Shown here: positions 8,809 through 19,797 of the stretch, in pieces
Numbering within the stretch: position 1 is the first letter of the stretch
How the letters are laid out: every line of letters begins with the position of its first letter
Source: Cyanobacteria bacterium FACHB-DQ100
Lineage (GTDB): Bacteria > Cyanobacteriota > Cyanobacteriia > Leptolyngbyales > Leptolyngbyaceae
Reading direction: 5' to 3'
Assembly: GCA_014695195.1 (NCBI GenBank)
Contig: JACJNW010000028.1
Location: 806,001 to 870,000, forward strand
Length of the DNA stretch: 64,000 nt
Notes under the pieces: model-generated
Database searches by the model: none
What the model was told of the DNA's origin: nothing
What the model saw: only the letters and a program-made list of their open reading frames with translations
Program-made: the position numbers and the translations under genes

Positions 8809-9936
8809 TTATCGCCCGAAACCTTTGCCTTTGTTTTGTGAAGACGGACAGACACAGGCTTCGATTTGCGATCGTAATTCCTCATGATCCAAATTTTGTC
8901 CGATGAGCACCAGTTGATTCTTCGGAGTGCCTTTCCATTCGTCGTCATCGAGCGAGAACCGCTTACCGCTCAAGTGGAAAATGTGACGCTTCGGACTTTC
9001 ATCAAACCAGAGAATGCCTTTGGCGCGAAACACATTGGTCGGAAGCTGATTATCAAGGAAATGCTGGAACTTCCGAATGCTGAGCGGTCGATCGCTCTCG
9101 AATGAAACCGAGGTGAAACCATCATTCTCTAAGTGATTCGAGTGGTGATGGTGATGATCGTGATCGTGATCGTGAGTGCAATGTCCATGATCATGATCGC
9201 AGGCAGAATGATCGTGATGGTCATGAGCGTGATCATGTTCGTGGTCATGATGATCCGATTCAGCGTCCGGGTCAAAGTATTTATCGGACTCAAATAGACC
9301 CACACTCAACAAGGCAGCTAACGGAACTTGCCCCTTAACGGTACGGAGAATTCTTGCACCGTCTTTGATATCTCGAATCCGAACTTCGAGCGCATCGACG
9401 TTGGCTTCATCGACTAGATCCGTTTTGTTCAGCAAAATGATATCGCCGTAAGCAATCTGGCTGTAAGCCGCTTCACTATTGAACAGATCTAGGCTGAAGT
9501 TTTCAGAATCGACCACGGTAACGATCGAATCAAGCCGAGTCAGATCCCGCAGTTCCGTTCCTAAGAACGTCAGTGCAACCGGAAGCGGATCGGCAAGTCC
9601 AGTCGTTTCAACGACGAGATAATCGATCTGGTCTTGGCGTTCTAGAACCTTGTAGACCGCATCAACCAGATCGTTATTGATGGTGCAACAGATACAGCCG
9701 TTGCTGAGTTCCACCATATTCTTATCTTCATCGGTCTGGATAATCAGTTCGTTATCGATACCGATTTCACCGAACTCGTTGACCAACACGGCAGTTTTTA
9801 AGCCCTGTTGATTCGTCAAAATGTGGTTCAGCAGCGTGGTTTTACCGCTACCCAAGAAGCCTGTGATAATCGTAACCGGAAGCCCAGTTTTGGGCACATC
9901 CATTGTGGATTCAGACTGAGTGCTGACTGATTGCAT
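8809..9936 (-). CDS. CobW/COG0523 GTPase with histidine-rich metal-binding loop
   Basis: A 375-residue G3E GTPase, a metallochaperone family that loads Zn, Co or Fe onto client enzymes. Walker A is GFLGSGKTTLLNH (about residues 22-34), the metal site is NGCICCT (CxCC), followed by ETTGLADP and the guanine-specificity motif LLNKTDLV. A loop at about residues 222-268 is almost entirely His and Asp (DHHDHEHDHAHDHHDH and on), which suggests metal storage or sensing, most often zinc. The C-terminal CobW domain is present. The downstream gene is a [2Fe-2S] ferredoxin. I could not find a clear Zur box upstream, so the metal is not settled. Confidence 0.92.
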   Translation of the reverse strand: MQSVSTQSESTMDVPKTGLPVTIITGFLGSGKTTLLNHILTNQQGLKTAVLVNEFGEIGIDNELIIQTDEDKNMVELSNGCICCTINNDLVDAVYKVLERQDQIDYLVVETTGLADPLPVALTFLGTELRDLTRLDSIVTVVDSENFSLDLFNSEAAYSQIAYGDIILLNKTDLVDEANVDALEVRIRDIKDGARILRTVKGQVPLAALLSVGLFESDKYFDPDAESDHHDHEHDHAHDHHDHSACDHDHGHCTHDHDHDHHHHHSNHLENDGFTSVSFESDRPLSIRKFQHFLDNQLPTNVFRAKGILWFDESPKRHIFHLSGKRFSLDDDEWKGTPKNQLVLIGQNLDHEELRSQIEACVCPSSQNKGKGFGR

Positions 9937-10027
9937 AGCACGATCGCATCAAATATCTTTTCCCCCATTATTGCTGATCAGAATCGATTAAGATGGGCTA
10001 TCAGTCTTTATTGTGTTTAAGAATTTC

Positions 10028-11449
10028 ATGGCTTTAGTCGTTTACAACACCCTAACTCGCCGGAAGGAGCCGTTTGAGCCGATCTTATCCGATCAGGTGA
10101 AGATGTATTGCTGCGGAGTTACGGTGTATGACGATTGCCATTTGGGTCATGCGCGATCGTATATTGTCTGGGATACGGTACGACGGTATTTGATCTGGCG
10201 CGGTTACAACGTGCGCTATGTGCAGAATTTTACCGATATCGATGACAAAATCCTCAGACGGGCACGCGAAGAAGGTTCGACGATGGAAGCCGTGGCAGAA
10301 CGCAATATTCAAACATATTTCGAGGATATGCGGCGGTTGAATATTCTCGATGCAGATGCTTATCCTCGCGCGACCGAAACGCTGGACGGGATTAAACGCC
10401 TGATTCGCGAATTAGAGGAAAAAGAATTTGCGTATGCGGCGGATGGCGATGTGTACTACGCCGTTCAGCAAGATAAAGAGTACGGCAAGCTTTCGGGGCG
10501 CAAGTTAGAGGATATGCAGGCGGGTGCGAGTGGACGCGTCGATGACGAAGAACCGAAAAAGCGCTATCCGTTTGATTTCGCACTGTGGAAAGGAGCGAAA
10601 CCCGATGAGCCTGCGTGGGAGTCGCCTTGGGGTAAAGGTCGTCCGGGCTGGCATATTGAATGCTCGGCAATGGTGCGGGAATTTTTGGGAGAGTCGATCG
10701 ATATTCATGTCGGCGGCGCGGATCTGATTTTTCCGCATCACGAAAACGAGATTGCTCAGTCGGAAGCGGTCACGGGTCGATCGCTTGCTAATTACTGGTT
10801 GCATAACGGCATGGTGAATGTCGGCGGCGAGAAAATGTCGAAGTCGCTGGGTAATTTCACCACGATTCGGGATTTGCTGGACAAAAAAGGCGCTGATCCG
10901 ATGGTGGTACGGCTGTTTGTATTGCAGGCGGGGTATCGAAAGCCGATCGATTTTACCGATGATGCCTTAACTGCGGCTGAAAACGGCTGGAATACCTTAA
11001 AAGATGGCTTGTTATTTGGGTTCAAGCTCAATTCCACTCCGGAGGGAGAACTCGATCGGGCTTCCTTAACCGTGCAAGAATTCCAAGCCGCAATGGATGA
11101 TGATTTCAATACATCCGGTGCATTGGCGGCTCTATTTCCCATCGCTAAAGAATTACAGCGCGAAGGCAACATTCTCGTACACGAAGGTAAAACCGAAGCG
11201 GAACCTGAAACTCTTCTTGCACAGTGGAAAACCCTGATCGAATTGGCGAAAGTTTTAGGACTCGAAGCGCAACCCGAAGAAACAACGGTGGGATTATCCG
11301 ATGCTGCGATCGTTGCGCTGGTTGAAGAACGCAAAGCCGCGAAAAAGGCGAAAAATTATGCCGAAGCCGATCGCATTCGCAACGAACTTCAAGCCCAAGG
11401 AATCACCCTGATCGATAAACCGGGCGGCGAAACGATTTGGCATCGCTAG
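10028..11449 (+). CDS. cysS: Cysteinyl-tRNA synthetase
   Basis: A 473-residue class I synthetase that charges tRNA-Cys. Zinc-binding cysteine in [10 protein letters not shown], the HIGH-type motif [17 protein letters not shown] with a further Zn ligand, [11 protein letters not shown], and the KMSKS loop EKMSKSLGN are all present, followed by the helical DALR-type anticodon region and the C-terminal [20 protein letters not shown] segment. ATG at 10028 is chosen; a GTG 15 bp upstream would add five residues. Full length. Confidence 0.97.
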   Translation: MALVVYNTLTRRKEPFEPILSDQVKMYCCGVTVYDDCHLGHARSYIVWDTVRRYLIWRGYNVRYVQNFTDIDDKILRRAREEGSTMEAVAERNIQTYFEDMRRLNILDADAYPRATETLDGIKRLIRELEEKEFAYAADGDVYYAVQQDKEYGKLSGRKLEDMQAGASGRVDDEEPKKRYPFDFALWKGAKPDEPAWESPWGKGRPGWHIECSAMVREFLGESIDIHVGGADLIFPHHENEIAQSEAVTGRSLANYWLHNGMVNVGGEKMSKSLGNFTTIRDLLDKKGADPMVVRLFVLQAGYRKPIDFTDDALTAAENGWNTLKDGLLFGFKLNSTPEGELDRASLTVQEFQAAMDDDFNTSGALAALFPIAKELQREGNILVHEGKTEAEPETLLAQWKTLIELAKVLGLEAQPEETTVGLSDAAIVALVEERKAAKKAKNYAEADRIRNELQAQGITLIDKPGGETIWHR

Positions 11450-11538
11450 ACTAGAGATACCGGATTATAATGACTAGCCTCTGGTGGCGATTTTTTACTA
11501 GAGATTGATATCCGATATTCTCCCTTATCCCAGGCCCC

Positions 11539-12978
11539 ATGATTTCTGAACTTTCCCATTTTCTCAATGTGATCGATGTCCCCGCCGATTGGGTGGGGCT
11601 ACGGGCAACCAAGGAAGCAGCAACCACGCGATCGGTACGCGATGGCATTCCCGAAACAAACGGCTCATCGCTAACTCAGGGCGTGATGGTCGAAGTGTTG
11701 GTCAAGGGTCAGATTGGGTATGCCGCAACCAATCTGATCACGCTCGAAGGAATTCAAGCCGCCGCACAAAAGGCATATCGTCAAGCGATCGCGGCTTCAG
11801 AATGGAACATTCATTCGACCCCAATTTCGGCGCGTCCAAAAGTGGTCGGGCAGTATGTTTCTCCGTTGATGAAGCCGTTCGATGCGCTTAGCCCTGGTGA
11901 AATTAATGACATCCTGATTAAGATCACCCGCGAACTCAAAGTCTCTGATCAGATCGTGCAGACCAGCGCCACTGCCCTCACGACTGAGACAGAAACTTGG
12001 TTTGTCAGCACAAATGGTTCAGAAGTGTATCAGCATTTCTTTCGCATCGGCACTGACTATTCCGCGACGGCTCAAGAGGGCGCGATCGTTCAGCGTCGAT
12101 CAAACAACGGCTGGCTGGCAAGCTGTTATCAGGGCGGCTTGGAATACTTCATTACTCCGGATCTGTGGGCGCGAGTGCAGCAAGTTGGAACACAAGCGAT
12201 CGAACTGCTCACGGCTGAAGACTGTCCGAATGAAACGACCACGCTGGTTCTTGCTCCGGATCAAATGCTGCTGCAAATTCATGAGAGTGTTGGGCATCCG
12301 TTGGAACTCGATCGCATTTTGGGCGATGAGCGCAACTATGCCGGTGGCAGCTTTGTCAAACTCCAAGACTTCGGAAATTTGGTGTATGGCTCCCCGTTGA
12401 TGAACATTACCTTTGATCCGACGGTTTCTGGAGAGTTTGCTAGCTATAGTTTTGATGACACTGGCGCACCTGCAAGTCGTGAATATTTGATCAAAGAAGG
12501 CGTTTTACAGCGCGGAGTCGGTAGCCTCGAAAGCCAAGCCAGAACTGGGGTAAAAGGGGTTGCTTGTGCGCGGGCATCGTCTTGGAATCGTCCGCCGATC
12601 GACCGCATGGCAAATCTCAACCTTGAACCCGGCGATCAAAGCTTTGAAGAAATCATTGCCGGCATCGATCGCGGCATTTACATGGAATCGAATCGCTCTT
12701 GGTCGATCGACGATCAGCGCCACAAATTCCAGTTCAGTTGCGAATACGCCAAACGCATCGAAAACGGCAAGCTGACGAAGACTCTACGCAATCCGAACTA
12801 TCGCAGCATCACGCCGCAGTTTTGGAGCGGACTAATTGCTGTGGGCGATCGCTCCACCTGGCAAATGTACGGCACACCGATGTGCGGTAAAGGCGAACCG
12901 AATCAAGCAATTACGGTCGGACATGGTTCACCGATCGCCGTGTTTGCAAATATCGAAGTTTTTGGCGGGGGCGCATAA
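11539..12978 (+). CDS. tldD: TldD family metalloprotease subunit
   Basis: A 479-residue protein. With TldE/PmbA it forms a heterodimeric metalloprotease that, in enterobacteria, matures microcin B17 and degrades CcdA. The zinc site HESVGHPLELD (HExxxH) is at about residues 251-261, which marks the catalytic TldD subunit. The C-terminal block with CGKGEP and VGHGSP is also typical. The partner gene begins 2 bp after this stop, so the two are translationally coupled. The native substrate in cyanobacteria is not known. Confidence 0.94.
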   Translation: MISELSHFLNVIDVPADWVGLRATKEAATTRSVRDGIPETNGSSLTQGVMVEVLVKGQIGYAATNLITLEGIQAAAQKAYRQAIAASEWNIHSTPISARPKVVGQYVSPLMKPFDALSPGEINDILIKITRELKVSDQIVQTSATALTTETETWFVSTNGSEVYQHFFRIGTDYSATAQEGAIVQRRSNNGWLASCYQGGLEYFITPDLWARVQQVGTQAIELLTAEDCPNETTTLVLAPDQMLLQIHESVGHPLELDRILGDERNYAGGSFVKLQDFGNLVYGSPLMNITFDPTVSGEFASYSFDDTGAPASREYLIKEGVLQRGVGSLESQARTGVKGVACARASSWNRPPIDRMANLNLEPGDQSFEEIIAGIDRGIYMESNRSWSIDDQRHKFQFSCEYAKRIENGKLTKTLRNPNYRSITPQFWSGLIAVGDRSTWQMYGTPMCGKGEPNQAITVGHGSPIAVFANIEVFGGGA

Positions 12979-12980
12979 CA

Positions 12981-14306
12981 ATGCTGGAAAATAGCTTTAA
13001 TCAACTGGTTGAGGAAATCCGCAATCAGTTAAAACCCGATGAACAATTCACGCTGACGCTGGATAGTGAACAAAGCCAATTCACGCGCTTTAATCATGCC
13101 AAAGTTCGCCAAACCGGAAGCGTCAACGATGGCAATCTGCAATTGGTATTGATGCACAATCAGCGCAGCAGTTATCGAGAGTTTCCGTTTACGGGCGATT
13201 TTGAAAACGATCGACGAACGGCAATCCAGGCGATCGCATCGCTGCGTGAAGAAGTGGCACAGCTGCCAGAAAATCCTTATCTAGTGCTCCCGGCTGGCAA
13301 TAATACCAGTCGCGAAGTTCATACCGGTCAACTGCTCAATCCAGAAGCAGTCGTTTCAGCTTTGCTGCCTGTCGTAACCGATCTTGATTTCACAGGCATT
13401 TATGCAGCCGGATCGGTGATTCGTGCCTATGCCGATTCGGTGGGTCAAAAACACTGGTTTGCAACGGACTCGTATTCGCTCGATTACTCGCTGTTTACAC
13501 CAGATGGGCAAGCCGTAAAAGGAACGCTTGCGGGATCAGATTGGGATAGTGAGGCGTATCAAGCGAGGATTGAAGAATCTCGATCGCAGTTAAGCCGCAT
13601 GGCACAACCGCCGAAATCGATTCAACGGGGACAATATCGCACCTATCTTGCCCCTGCTGCGCTTGCAGAACTCGCCTCGATGCTGTCTTGGGGCGGCATT
13701 AGTGAGTCCTCCCATCAACAAGGCGGAAGCTGTTTTAGTGCGATGCGGCGCGGCGAGAAAAAGCTATCTCCCAAGTTCACGCTGAAAGAAAACTTCAAAT
13801 CTGGCTTAGTGCCACGATTTAATGAACTGGGTGAAATTGCACCCTTGGAACTCTCGCTGATTGAATCGGGTGAGCTGATTAATATGCTCACTTCATCCAG
13901 AACCGCGAAAGAGTACGGACTAGAAGCGAATGGTGCATCTGAGGGCGAAGGACTACGATCGCCCGAAATTCTCCCTGGGGACTTAGACCACGATCGCATT
14001 CTTCAAGCTTTAGACACAGGGCTATACCTCTCCAATCTGCATTATCTTAACTGGAGCGATCGTCCCACGGGTCGAATTACCGGAATGACCCGATATGCCT
14101 GCTTTTGGGTGGAAAATGGCGAGATTGTTGCGCCGATCGAAAATCTCAGATTCGATGATAGTCTGTATCAGTTCTGGGGCGAGAACTTGATTGCGTTAAC
14201 CAATTTCCAGGAGTTCGTTCCTGAAGTTGGAACCTATGGACATCGGAATTTAGGCGGGGTTCACGTTCCTGGTATGCTCGTGGAGAACTTCACTTATACG
14301 CTTTAA
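12981..14306 (+). CDS. TldE/PmbA family protein, partner of TldD
   Basis: A 441-residue protein that aligns by pattern to the TldE (PmbA) subunit: same domain architecture as TldD but without the HExxxH zinc motif, so it is the non-catalytic half that shapes the substrate channel. Visible features include FTRFNHAKVRQTG near the N-terminus and the C-terminal GRITGMTRYACFWVENGEI and NLRFDDSLY blocks. The gap from tldD is 2 bp, and 2 bp from the next gene, a tight three-gene operon. Confidence 0.9.
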   Translation: MLENSFNQLVEEIRNQLKPDEQFTLTLDSEQSQFTRFNHAKVRQTGSVNDGNLQLVLMHNQRSSYREFPFTGDFENDRRTAIQAIASLREEVAQLPENPYLVLPAGNNTSREVHTGQLLNPEAVVSALLPVVTDLDFTGIYAAGSVIRAYADSVGQKHWFATDSYSLDYSLFTPDGQAVKGTLAGSDWDSEAYQARIEESRSQLSRMAQPPKSIQRGQYRTYLAPAALAELASMLSWGGISESSHQQGGSCFSAMRRGEKKLSPKFTLKENFKSGLVPRFNELGEIAPLELSLIESGELINMLTSSRTAKEYGLEANGASEGEGLRSPEILPGDLDHDRILQALDTGLYLSNLHYLNWSDRPTGRITGMTRYACFWVENGEIVAPIENLRFDDSLYQFWGENLIALTNFQEFVPEVGTYGHRNLGGVHVPGMLVENFTYTL

Positions 14307-14308
14307 TA

Positions 14309-16039
14309 ATGCTCACCAGGGCACATCAATTTCTGATGACTTCGATCGAGCCGGAGAACAATCCTACGAAGAACTTTCGTGCGGCTGCCCTCTGGCTCAG
14401 TCTGAGTCTCGTTTTTGCTCTTTATTACGGCATTCTCGCGCTACAGAAAGCGTTTCGAGCCGATTTTGTGGTGCAAGATGATGCAAGAGAATATGTGTTC
14501 TGGATGCAGCGATTTATTGATCCCACACTTCTACCCAATGATCTGATCGCTCAGTATTTCAAGTCAATTACCCCGCCTGGATATGCTGCTATTTATCAGG
14601 TGATGGCGATGTTTGGAGTGCAGCCGCTTTGGTTGAGTAAAGTGCTTCCGATCGCACTTGGATTAATCGCAACTCTGTACAGCTTTGCTCTCTGCTTACG
14701 ATTGTTTCCATTTGCTGTTACCGGGTTTATCGCCACACTAATCCTGAATCAAAGTCTATGGTTTCGAGATGACTTAAATTCTGCGACTCCTAGATCATTT
14801 GTCACACCGTTATTCTTAGCGTTTTTATATTATCTCATTCGTAATCAGAGACTTGGTATTCTAATCACATTAGTTTTACAAGCATTAATTTATCCACCTT
14901 TGGTGTTGATTACGATCGCGCTTTTATGTCTAAGGCTATGGAATTGGGAATCTAGAAAACTTCGTCTTGACCAACTTAAATTCGTTGGAGTTTGTATTGG
15001 ATTTAGCGCGATCGCACTTGTACCCTATGCCATTTCTTCTGCGGAATTTGCGCCTGTGATCACGCGATCGCAAGCCCTAACGATGCCAGAACTATATCCA
15101 GGGGGAAGACATCCCTTCTTCAATCTGAATCCTTGGGTCTTCTGGCTATTTGGCGAACATAGCGGAATCATTCCGCCTCTAATGCCTCCGTTAATCTGGT
15201 TTGGATTATTGCTGCCGATTTTGATGCGATATCCGTCAAGATTTCCACTGGTACAGCAAATCAATCGCAAAATCGCAGTTTTACCGCAGATCATTTGGGT
15301 CTCATTAGGGCTGTATGGCGCGGCTCACCTCTTGTTGCTCAAGCTATTTTTTCCCACCAGATATACAGCACACAGTTTCCGAATTGTATTGGCGATCGCA
15401 GCAGGAATCACGCTTACTGTTCTAGCCGATACCACCCTTCGAGCCTGTGAGAGCTTAGCTATTCGGCAACGATGGATCGCACTGGGTGCAAGACTCAGTT
15501 TGATCAGTGCGATCGGCATTGTGCTAGTGTTCTATCCTCAGTTCTCGCGAGGCTTTCCCAGCACAAACTTCCGGGTCGGAAATGCTCCACTCTACCAATT
15601 TCTACAAACTCAGCCCAAAGATACCTTAATCGCAACGCTTTCCGACGAAGCGAACAATATTTCAACCTTTGCTCAACGCTCTGTTTTATTTAGCAGAGAG
15701 CATTCGCTTCCGTTTCATCTGGGTTATTACCGTCAGATTCGCCAGCGTATTATTGATGTGTTGCAGGCGCAATATAGTTCGGATTTAACATTGGCAAAAC
15801 AAGCGATCGAGCGGTACAACATCAAATTCTGGTTAATCGAGCAATCCGCGTTTACAGCAGAGTATCTAACCCGTGCAGACTGGCTTGAAAGCTTTCAACC
15901 GACATATTCGATCGCGCTTACCAATTTACAGCAGGGAAAAACGCCCGCACTCAGTCAACTCACACGCTGCTCAGTCTTCACCACACCGGAATTCACGCTT
16001 TTAGATACAGCCTGTATCACTCATTTTTCACGCCCCTGA
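14309..16039 (+). CDS. Polytopic membrane protein, possibly GT-C glycosyltransferase-like
   Basis: A 576-residue protein with about ten hydrophobic segments between residues 25 and 400 and a more polar C-terminal domain of about 150 residues. The first extracytoplasmic loop carries QDDAREYVFW, an acidic pair in the position typical of GT-C lipid-linked-sugar glycosyltransferases; that assignment is inference from topology. It starts 2 bp after tldE and so is probably cotranscribed, although no functional link is obvious. An internal ATG at 14336 is an alternative start. Substrate and role unknown. Confidence 0.7.
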   Translation: MLTRAHQFLMTSIEPENNPTKNFRAAALWLSLSLVFALYYGILALQKAFRADFVVQDDAREYVFWMQRFIDPTLLPNDLIAQYFKSITPPGYAAIYQVMAMFGVQPLWLSKVLPIALGLIATLYSFALCLRLFPFAVTGFIATLILNQSLWFRDDLNSATPRSFVTPLFLAFLYYLIRNQRLGILITLVLQALIYPPLVLITIALLCLRLWNWESRKLRLDQLKFVGVCIGFSAIALVPYAISSAEFAPVITRSQALTMPELYPGGRHPFFNLNPWVFWLFGEHSGIIPPLMPPLIWFGLLLPILMRYPSRFPLVQQINRKIAVLPQIIWVSLGLYGAAHLLLLKLFFPTRYTAHSFRIVLAIAAGITLTVLADTTLRACESLAIRQRWIALGARLSLISAIGIVLVFYPQFSRGFPSTNFRVGNAPLYQFLQTQPKDTLIATLSDEANNISTFAQRSVLFSREHSLPFHLGYYRQIRQRIIDVLQAQYSSDLTLAKQAIERYNIKFWLIEQSAFTAEYLTRADWLESFQPTYSIALTNLQQGKTPALSQLTRCSVFTTPEFTLLDTACITHFSRP

Positions 16040-16101
16040 TACAGCCCTTTCCGGTTGCATTGGCTAAACTGCTAGAATTACGCCAGAATCACCGATTCAC
16101 A

Positions 16102-17013
16102 ATGCTGAAACGCCTGTCCGGTTTAGCTCTGATTACCCGCTTTTTTCGATTCCTCAAGTACCTCAACTTCAAAACGGTGGCAGTTATCATTCGGCGGGCT
16201 GCCCAACATCGCTTACCCGGACTCTCGGCTGAAATTGCCTACAATGCAATTTTTGCACTGTTTCCAGCAGCACTCGCTGTCTTGAGCGCGATCGGGCTGT
16301 TCGAGATTTCCGAAGCCAATTTCCGCACCCTAACCAACCAACTGAATCAAGTCATCCCCGAACAAGCAGTCACCCTTATTCGGGGATCACTGAAATATCT
16401 ACAAGCAAGAAGCAACCAGGGATTATTTTCGCTCAGTTTCTTAGCAGCAATCTGGGTGTCTTCGAGCGTGACAGGCTCAACAATGGCAGCTTTAGATCAA
16501 ATCTATCGGATTCCGCGTAAACGAGTTCGACCGTTTTGGCAGGCGAAATTGGTCGCGCTCGCTTTAGCACTGGGAACGGTTTTGCTGCTGGTGGCTGCGC
16601 TGCTAATTGTCGTGATCAGCGATGTTGCGGTTCAGATTGTCGCCTTTAACAGTGGAGGGTTTGCCCAGAGTGTGTTTCACCTCTGGCATCATCTGAGTCT
16701 ACCGATCGCACTGATGATTCTGGCGTTAGCGCTGAGCTTTATTTATCGGTTTGGTACGAGTCAGTGGCGGCATGGAACACCCATTCTGCCAGGAGCAATT
16801 CTAGCCGCGTTACTCTGGGCAATGCTATCTGGATTACTGCGGTTTTATGTGGCTCAAGTTGGGAATTTCAGCCAGGTGTATGGCGCGATCGGGGCTGTGA
16901 TTGTTTTGCTGTTGTGGCTTTACCTCAGCGCGTTTGTGATGTTGTTAGGTGGTTTAGTCAATGCTGTAGTTGGAGAAGCCATGCAGAAAAAATCAGAGTA
17001 CGATCGCCGATGA
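16102..17013 (+). CDS. YihY/virulence factor BrkB family inner-membrane protein
   Basis: A 303-residue protein with six hydrophobic segments and the family signatures GLSAEIAYNAIFALFPAALAVL, here seen in parts, SFLAAIWVSSSVTGSTMAALDQIY and GAILAALLWAMLSGLLRFYV. BrkB/YihY proteins were once annotated as RNase BN, which is not supported; their true role is unknown. ATG 16102 is preferred; an upstream TTG at 16060 would add 14 residues without a Shine-Dalgarno sequence. Confidence 0.88.
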   Translation: MLKRLSGLALITRFFRFLKYLNFKTVAVIIRRAAQHRLPGLSAEIAYNAIFALFPAALAVLSAIGLFEISEANFRTLTNQLNQVIPEQAVTLIRGSLKYLQARSNQGLFSLSFLAAIWVSSSVTGSTMAALDQIYRIPRKRVRPFWQAKLVALALALGTVLLLVAALLIVVISDVAVQIVAFNSGGFAQSVFHLWHHLSLPIALMILALALSFIYRFGTSQWRHGTPILPGAILAALLWAMLSGLLRFYVAQVGNFSQVYGAIGAVIVLLLWLYLSAFVMLLGGLVNAVVGEAMQKKSEYDRR

Positions 17014-17085
17014 CAAACCTTGGGCAAGGCTAAGATTTCCTCTGTTAATTGCCCGATCGAACGCATTAGCTTCTCCAACTATGGA

Positions 17086-19797
17086 TTAGTCATTTGCCTT
17101 AACGCGCTTGCTTGTGCCTGTCGATTTTTTCGCCGCTGCTGCTTTCGTCGTCGATCGCCTTGCCGCGGTTTTCGTCGAACTCTTAGCCGTCGTTTTTTTC
17201 GCAGTGGTTTTCGCGGTCGTGGTCTTCTTCGACTTGGTAGTTTTCTTCGTTCCAGCTTTTGCCGCTAACGCTTGAACCGCTACATCCATCGTGATCTCCT
17301 CAACCGTCTGACCTTCAGGTAGTGAAGCGTTCACCTTGCCGTGTTTGAGATAAGCGCCATACGGGCCGTTATAGATGTTGACGGGTTCTCCATCGTCGGG
17401 GTGCGCGCCTAACTCTCGAATTGGCGTAGCAGTACCACGTTTGCCGCGAACGGCTTTTGGTTCTGCAAACAGTTGTAAAGCTCGATCGAGCGTAATCGTC
17501 GTCACATCATCGCCGGCTTTGAGCGAGCGATAATCTTTTTTCGGTTTACCTTCTTCGTCTTTGCCCAAATCATGCACGATGTAGGGACCAAAACGACCGA
17601 TCGCGGCTTGAATTTTCCGTTCCGTTTCTGGGTGAACCCCCAGCGTTCTCGGCAAAGACAGCAATCCGACTGCCATCTCTAGCGTTACGTCTTCGGGCTT
17701 CACTTTTGGCGGAATCGAAACGTTCTTAGGTTTCGGATTCTCGTCGGTTTTGTCGCCAAGCTGAATGTAATGACCATAAGGCCCAAGCTTGACGTAAATT
17801 GGCTCTCCAGATTCGGGATGATACCCTAGCACTTTCGGGCCTTTTAGCAAGACCTCGACCTGTTCGGGGTTGAGATCCGCAGGTGGCATATCTTTCGGCA
17901 AATTGATGTTGCCGTTCTCGGATTCGATGTAGGCTCCGGTGCGGCTAATCCGAATTTTTGTTTCTAGATCGTCAAGATGAATCGTTCGTGCTTCTTTGGG
18001 ATCAATGTTACTGTCGCGCTCTTTGACCTGAGTTTCAAGCCCTTGATCCCCAAGATAAAACTGCTTCAAGTACGGCAGCCAATCGACTTCACCTGTAGCA
18101 ATGTCATCTAAGGTTTGCTCCATCTTGGACGTAAACCGCAGGTCTACAATGTCCGGGAAATGCTTTTCGAGCAAATCTACGACCGCAAACGCTGTAAAGG
18201 TTGGAACGAGAGTATTTCCGACCAGTTGAGCATAGCCTTTACGTTCATCGGTGATCGTACCGATGATGCTGGCGTAGGTCGAAGGTCGTCCGATGCCTTC
18301 ACTTTCTAGCGTTTTGACTAAAGAAGCTTCGGTAAAACGGGCAGGCGGTTGGGTTTCATGCCCGATCGCTTCTAACTGATTGCACTTGGGATGATCGCCC
18401 GCCCGCATCGGCGGCAGGATGATTTCTTGGTTCTCGATCGCAGCATTCGGATCGTCTGATCCCTCCACATACGCCCGGAAGAATCCTGGAAAATCAATCC
18501 GCTTACCGCTCGCTCTAAATCCGGCATCTTCAACCTGAATCTGTGCCGTTACTTGAGTTTGACGTGCTTCTGCCATCTGAGTCGCAACGGTTCGCTTCCA
18601 AATCAAGTCGTACAGTTTTAATTCGCGATCCCTTAGCCCACTTTCTCTCGGAGTGCGGAAGGTACTTCCCGCAGGACGAATCGCTTCGTGTGCCTCCTGT
18701 GCGCCTTTGCTCTTAGTGGTGTATTGGCGCGGTTGGGGACTGAGGTAATCGGTTCCGTACATTGCTTCAACACAACTGCGGGCGGCTGCGATCGCTTGCT
18801 GCGATAAATGCACCGAGTCCGTCCGCATATAAGTAATGTAGCCTTGCTCGTACAGGCTCTGCGCCGTCCGCATCGTATCCCGCGCCGATAAGCCTAATTT
18901 ACGGTTCGCTTCTTGTTGCAGCGTCGAAGTCGTAAACGGAGGCGAAGGTTTCCGCGTGACGGGACGTTCTTCTAAATCCGAAACCGTCCACACTTTGCCG
19001 TCTAATCGGGCTTGTAAGGCTCTTGCTTCTTCTTCGCTCAACAATACGACGTTTCGACCTGCGACAATTTGTCCGGTCGATTCATCGAAATCCGCACCCG
19101 TCGCAATTTTGCGTCCCGCTAAGGTAACGAGCTTCGCTTCAAATTCTTGTTTCGGAGCGGCATCCACTGCCAGCAGCGCTTTTAAATCCCAATACGTCCC
19201 TTTGCGGAAGGCGCGACGTTGACGCTCCCGATTCACTAGCAACCGCACCGCGACCGACTGCACCCGACCGGCTGACAGACCATAGGCAATCTTCTTCCAG
19301 AGCAGCGGCGACAGCGTGTAGCCGACCAAGCGATCGAGAATCCGGCGCGTTTCCTGAGCGCGGACTAATCTCACATCAATATCGCGGCAGTTATCGATCG
19401 CGCTCTTGATTGCGTCTTCGGTGATTTCGTGAAAGACCATGCGCTTGACGGGCACTTTCGGCTTGAGAAGCTGAAGCAAATGCCAGCTAATACTTTCACC
19501 CTCGCGATCTTCGTCAGTCGCCAGCACTAATTCATCCGCCTCTTTCAGCGCATCTTTTAAGGTCTTGACGACTTTCGATTTATCCTTTGGAATAAGATAA
19601 ATTGGCTCAAAGCCTGCCTCAATATTGACACCGAGTTCCCGCACCCGTTTATCGGTAATCGAATCGGGGACATCGCTCGTGGATTGAGGGAGATCGCGCA
19701 CATGTCCCATCGATGCCTCAACGCGGTAGCCGCGAGGCAAGTAGTTGCGAATGGTGCGGGCTTTCGTCGGAGATTCGACAATGACAAGAGTTGGCAT
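17086..19797 (-). CDS. topA: DNA topoisomerase I
   Basis: A 903-residue type IA topoisomerase that relaxes negative supercoils. TOPRIM domain at the N-terminus ([12 protein letters not shown], then [19 protein letters not shown], seen in parts), and the active-site tyrosine in YITYMRTDS at about residues 327-335. There are no zinc-ribbon CxxC modules; the C-terminal part is instead built from repeats of the type [25 protein letters not shown] (about 650-860), as in cyanobacteria. It ends in a Lys/Thr/Ala-rich basic tail (about 850-900; [18 protein letters not shown]), which probably binds DNA non-specifically. Confidence 0.97.
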   Translation of the reverse strand: MPTLVIVESPTKARTIRNYLPRGYRVEASMGHVRDLPQSTSDVPDSITDKRVRELGVNIEAGFEPIYLIPKDKSKVVKTLKDALKEADELVLATDEDREGESISWHLLQLLKPKVPVKRMVFHEITEDAIKSAIDNCRDIDVRLVRAQETRRILDRLVGYTLSPLLWKKIAYGLSAGRVQSVAVRLLVNRERQRRAFRKGTYWDLKALLAVDAAPKQEFEAKLVTLAGRKIATGADFDESTGQIVAGRNVVLLSEEEARALQARLDGKVWTVSDLEERPVTRKPSPPFTTSTLQQEANRKLGLSARDTMRTAQSLYEQGYITYMRTDSVHLSQQAIAAARSCVEAMYGTDYLSPQPRQYTTKSKGAQEAHEAIRPAGSTFRTPRESGLRDRELKLYDLIWKRTVATQMAEARQTQVTAQIQVEDAGFRASGKRIDFPGFFRAYVEGSDDPNAAIENQEIILPPMRAGDHPKCNQLEAIGHETQPPARFTEASLVKTLESEGIGRPSTYASIIGTITDERKGYAQLVGNTLVPTFTAFAVVDLLEKHFPDIVDLRFTSKMEQTLDDIATGEVDWLPYLKQFYLGDQGLETQVKERDSNIDPKEARTIHLDDLETKIRISRTGAYIESENGNINLPKDMPPADLNPEQVEVLLKGPKVLGYHPESGEPIYVKLGPYGHYIQLGDKTDENPKPKNVSIPPKVKPEDVTLEMAVGLLSLPRTLGVHPETERKIQAAIGRFGPYIVHDLGKDEEGKPKKDYRSLKAGDDVTTITLDRALQLFAEPKAVRGKRGTATPIRELGAHPDDGEPVNIYNGPYGAYLKHGKVNASLPEGQTVEEITMDVAVQALAAKAGTKKTTKSKKTTTAKTTAKKTTAKSSTKTAARRSTTKAAAAKKSTGTSKRVKAND

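Noticed and set aside
9937-10012. Zur-type operator upstream of the CobW-like gene
   Set aside because: No convincing TGATAAT-type inverted repeat was found in the 76-bp spacer.
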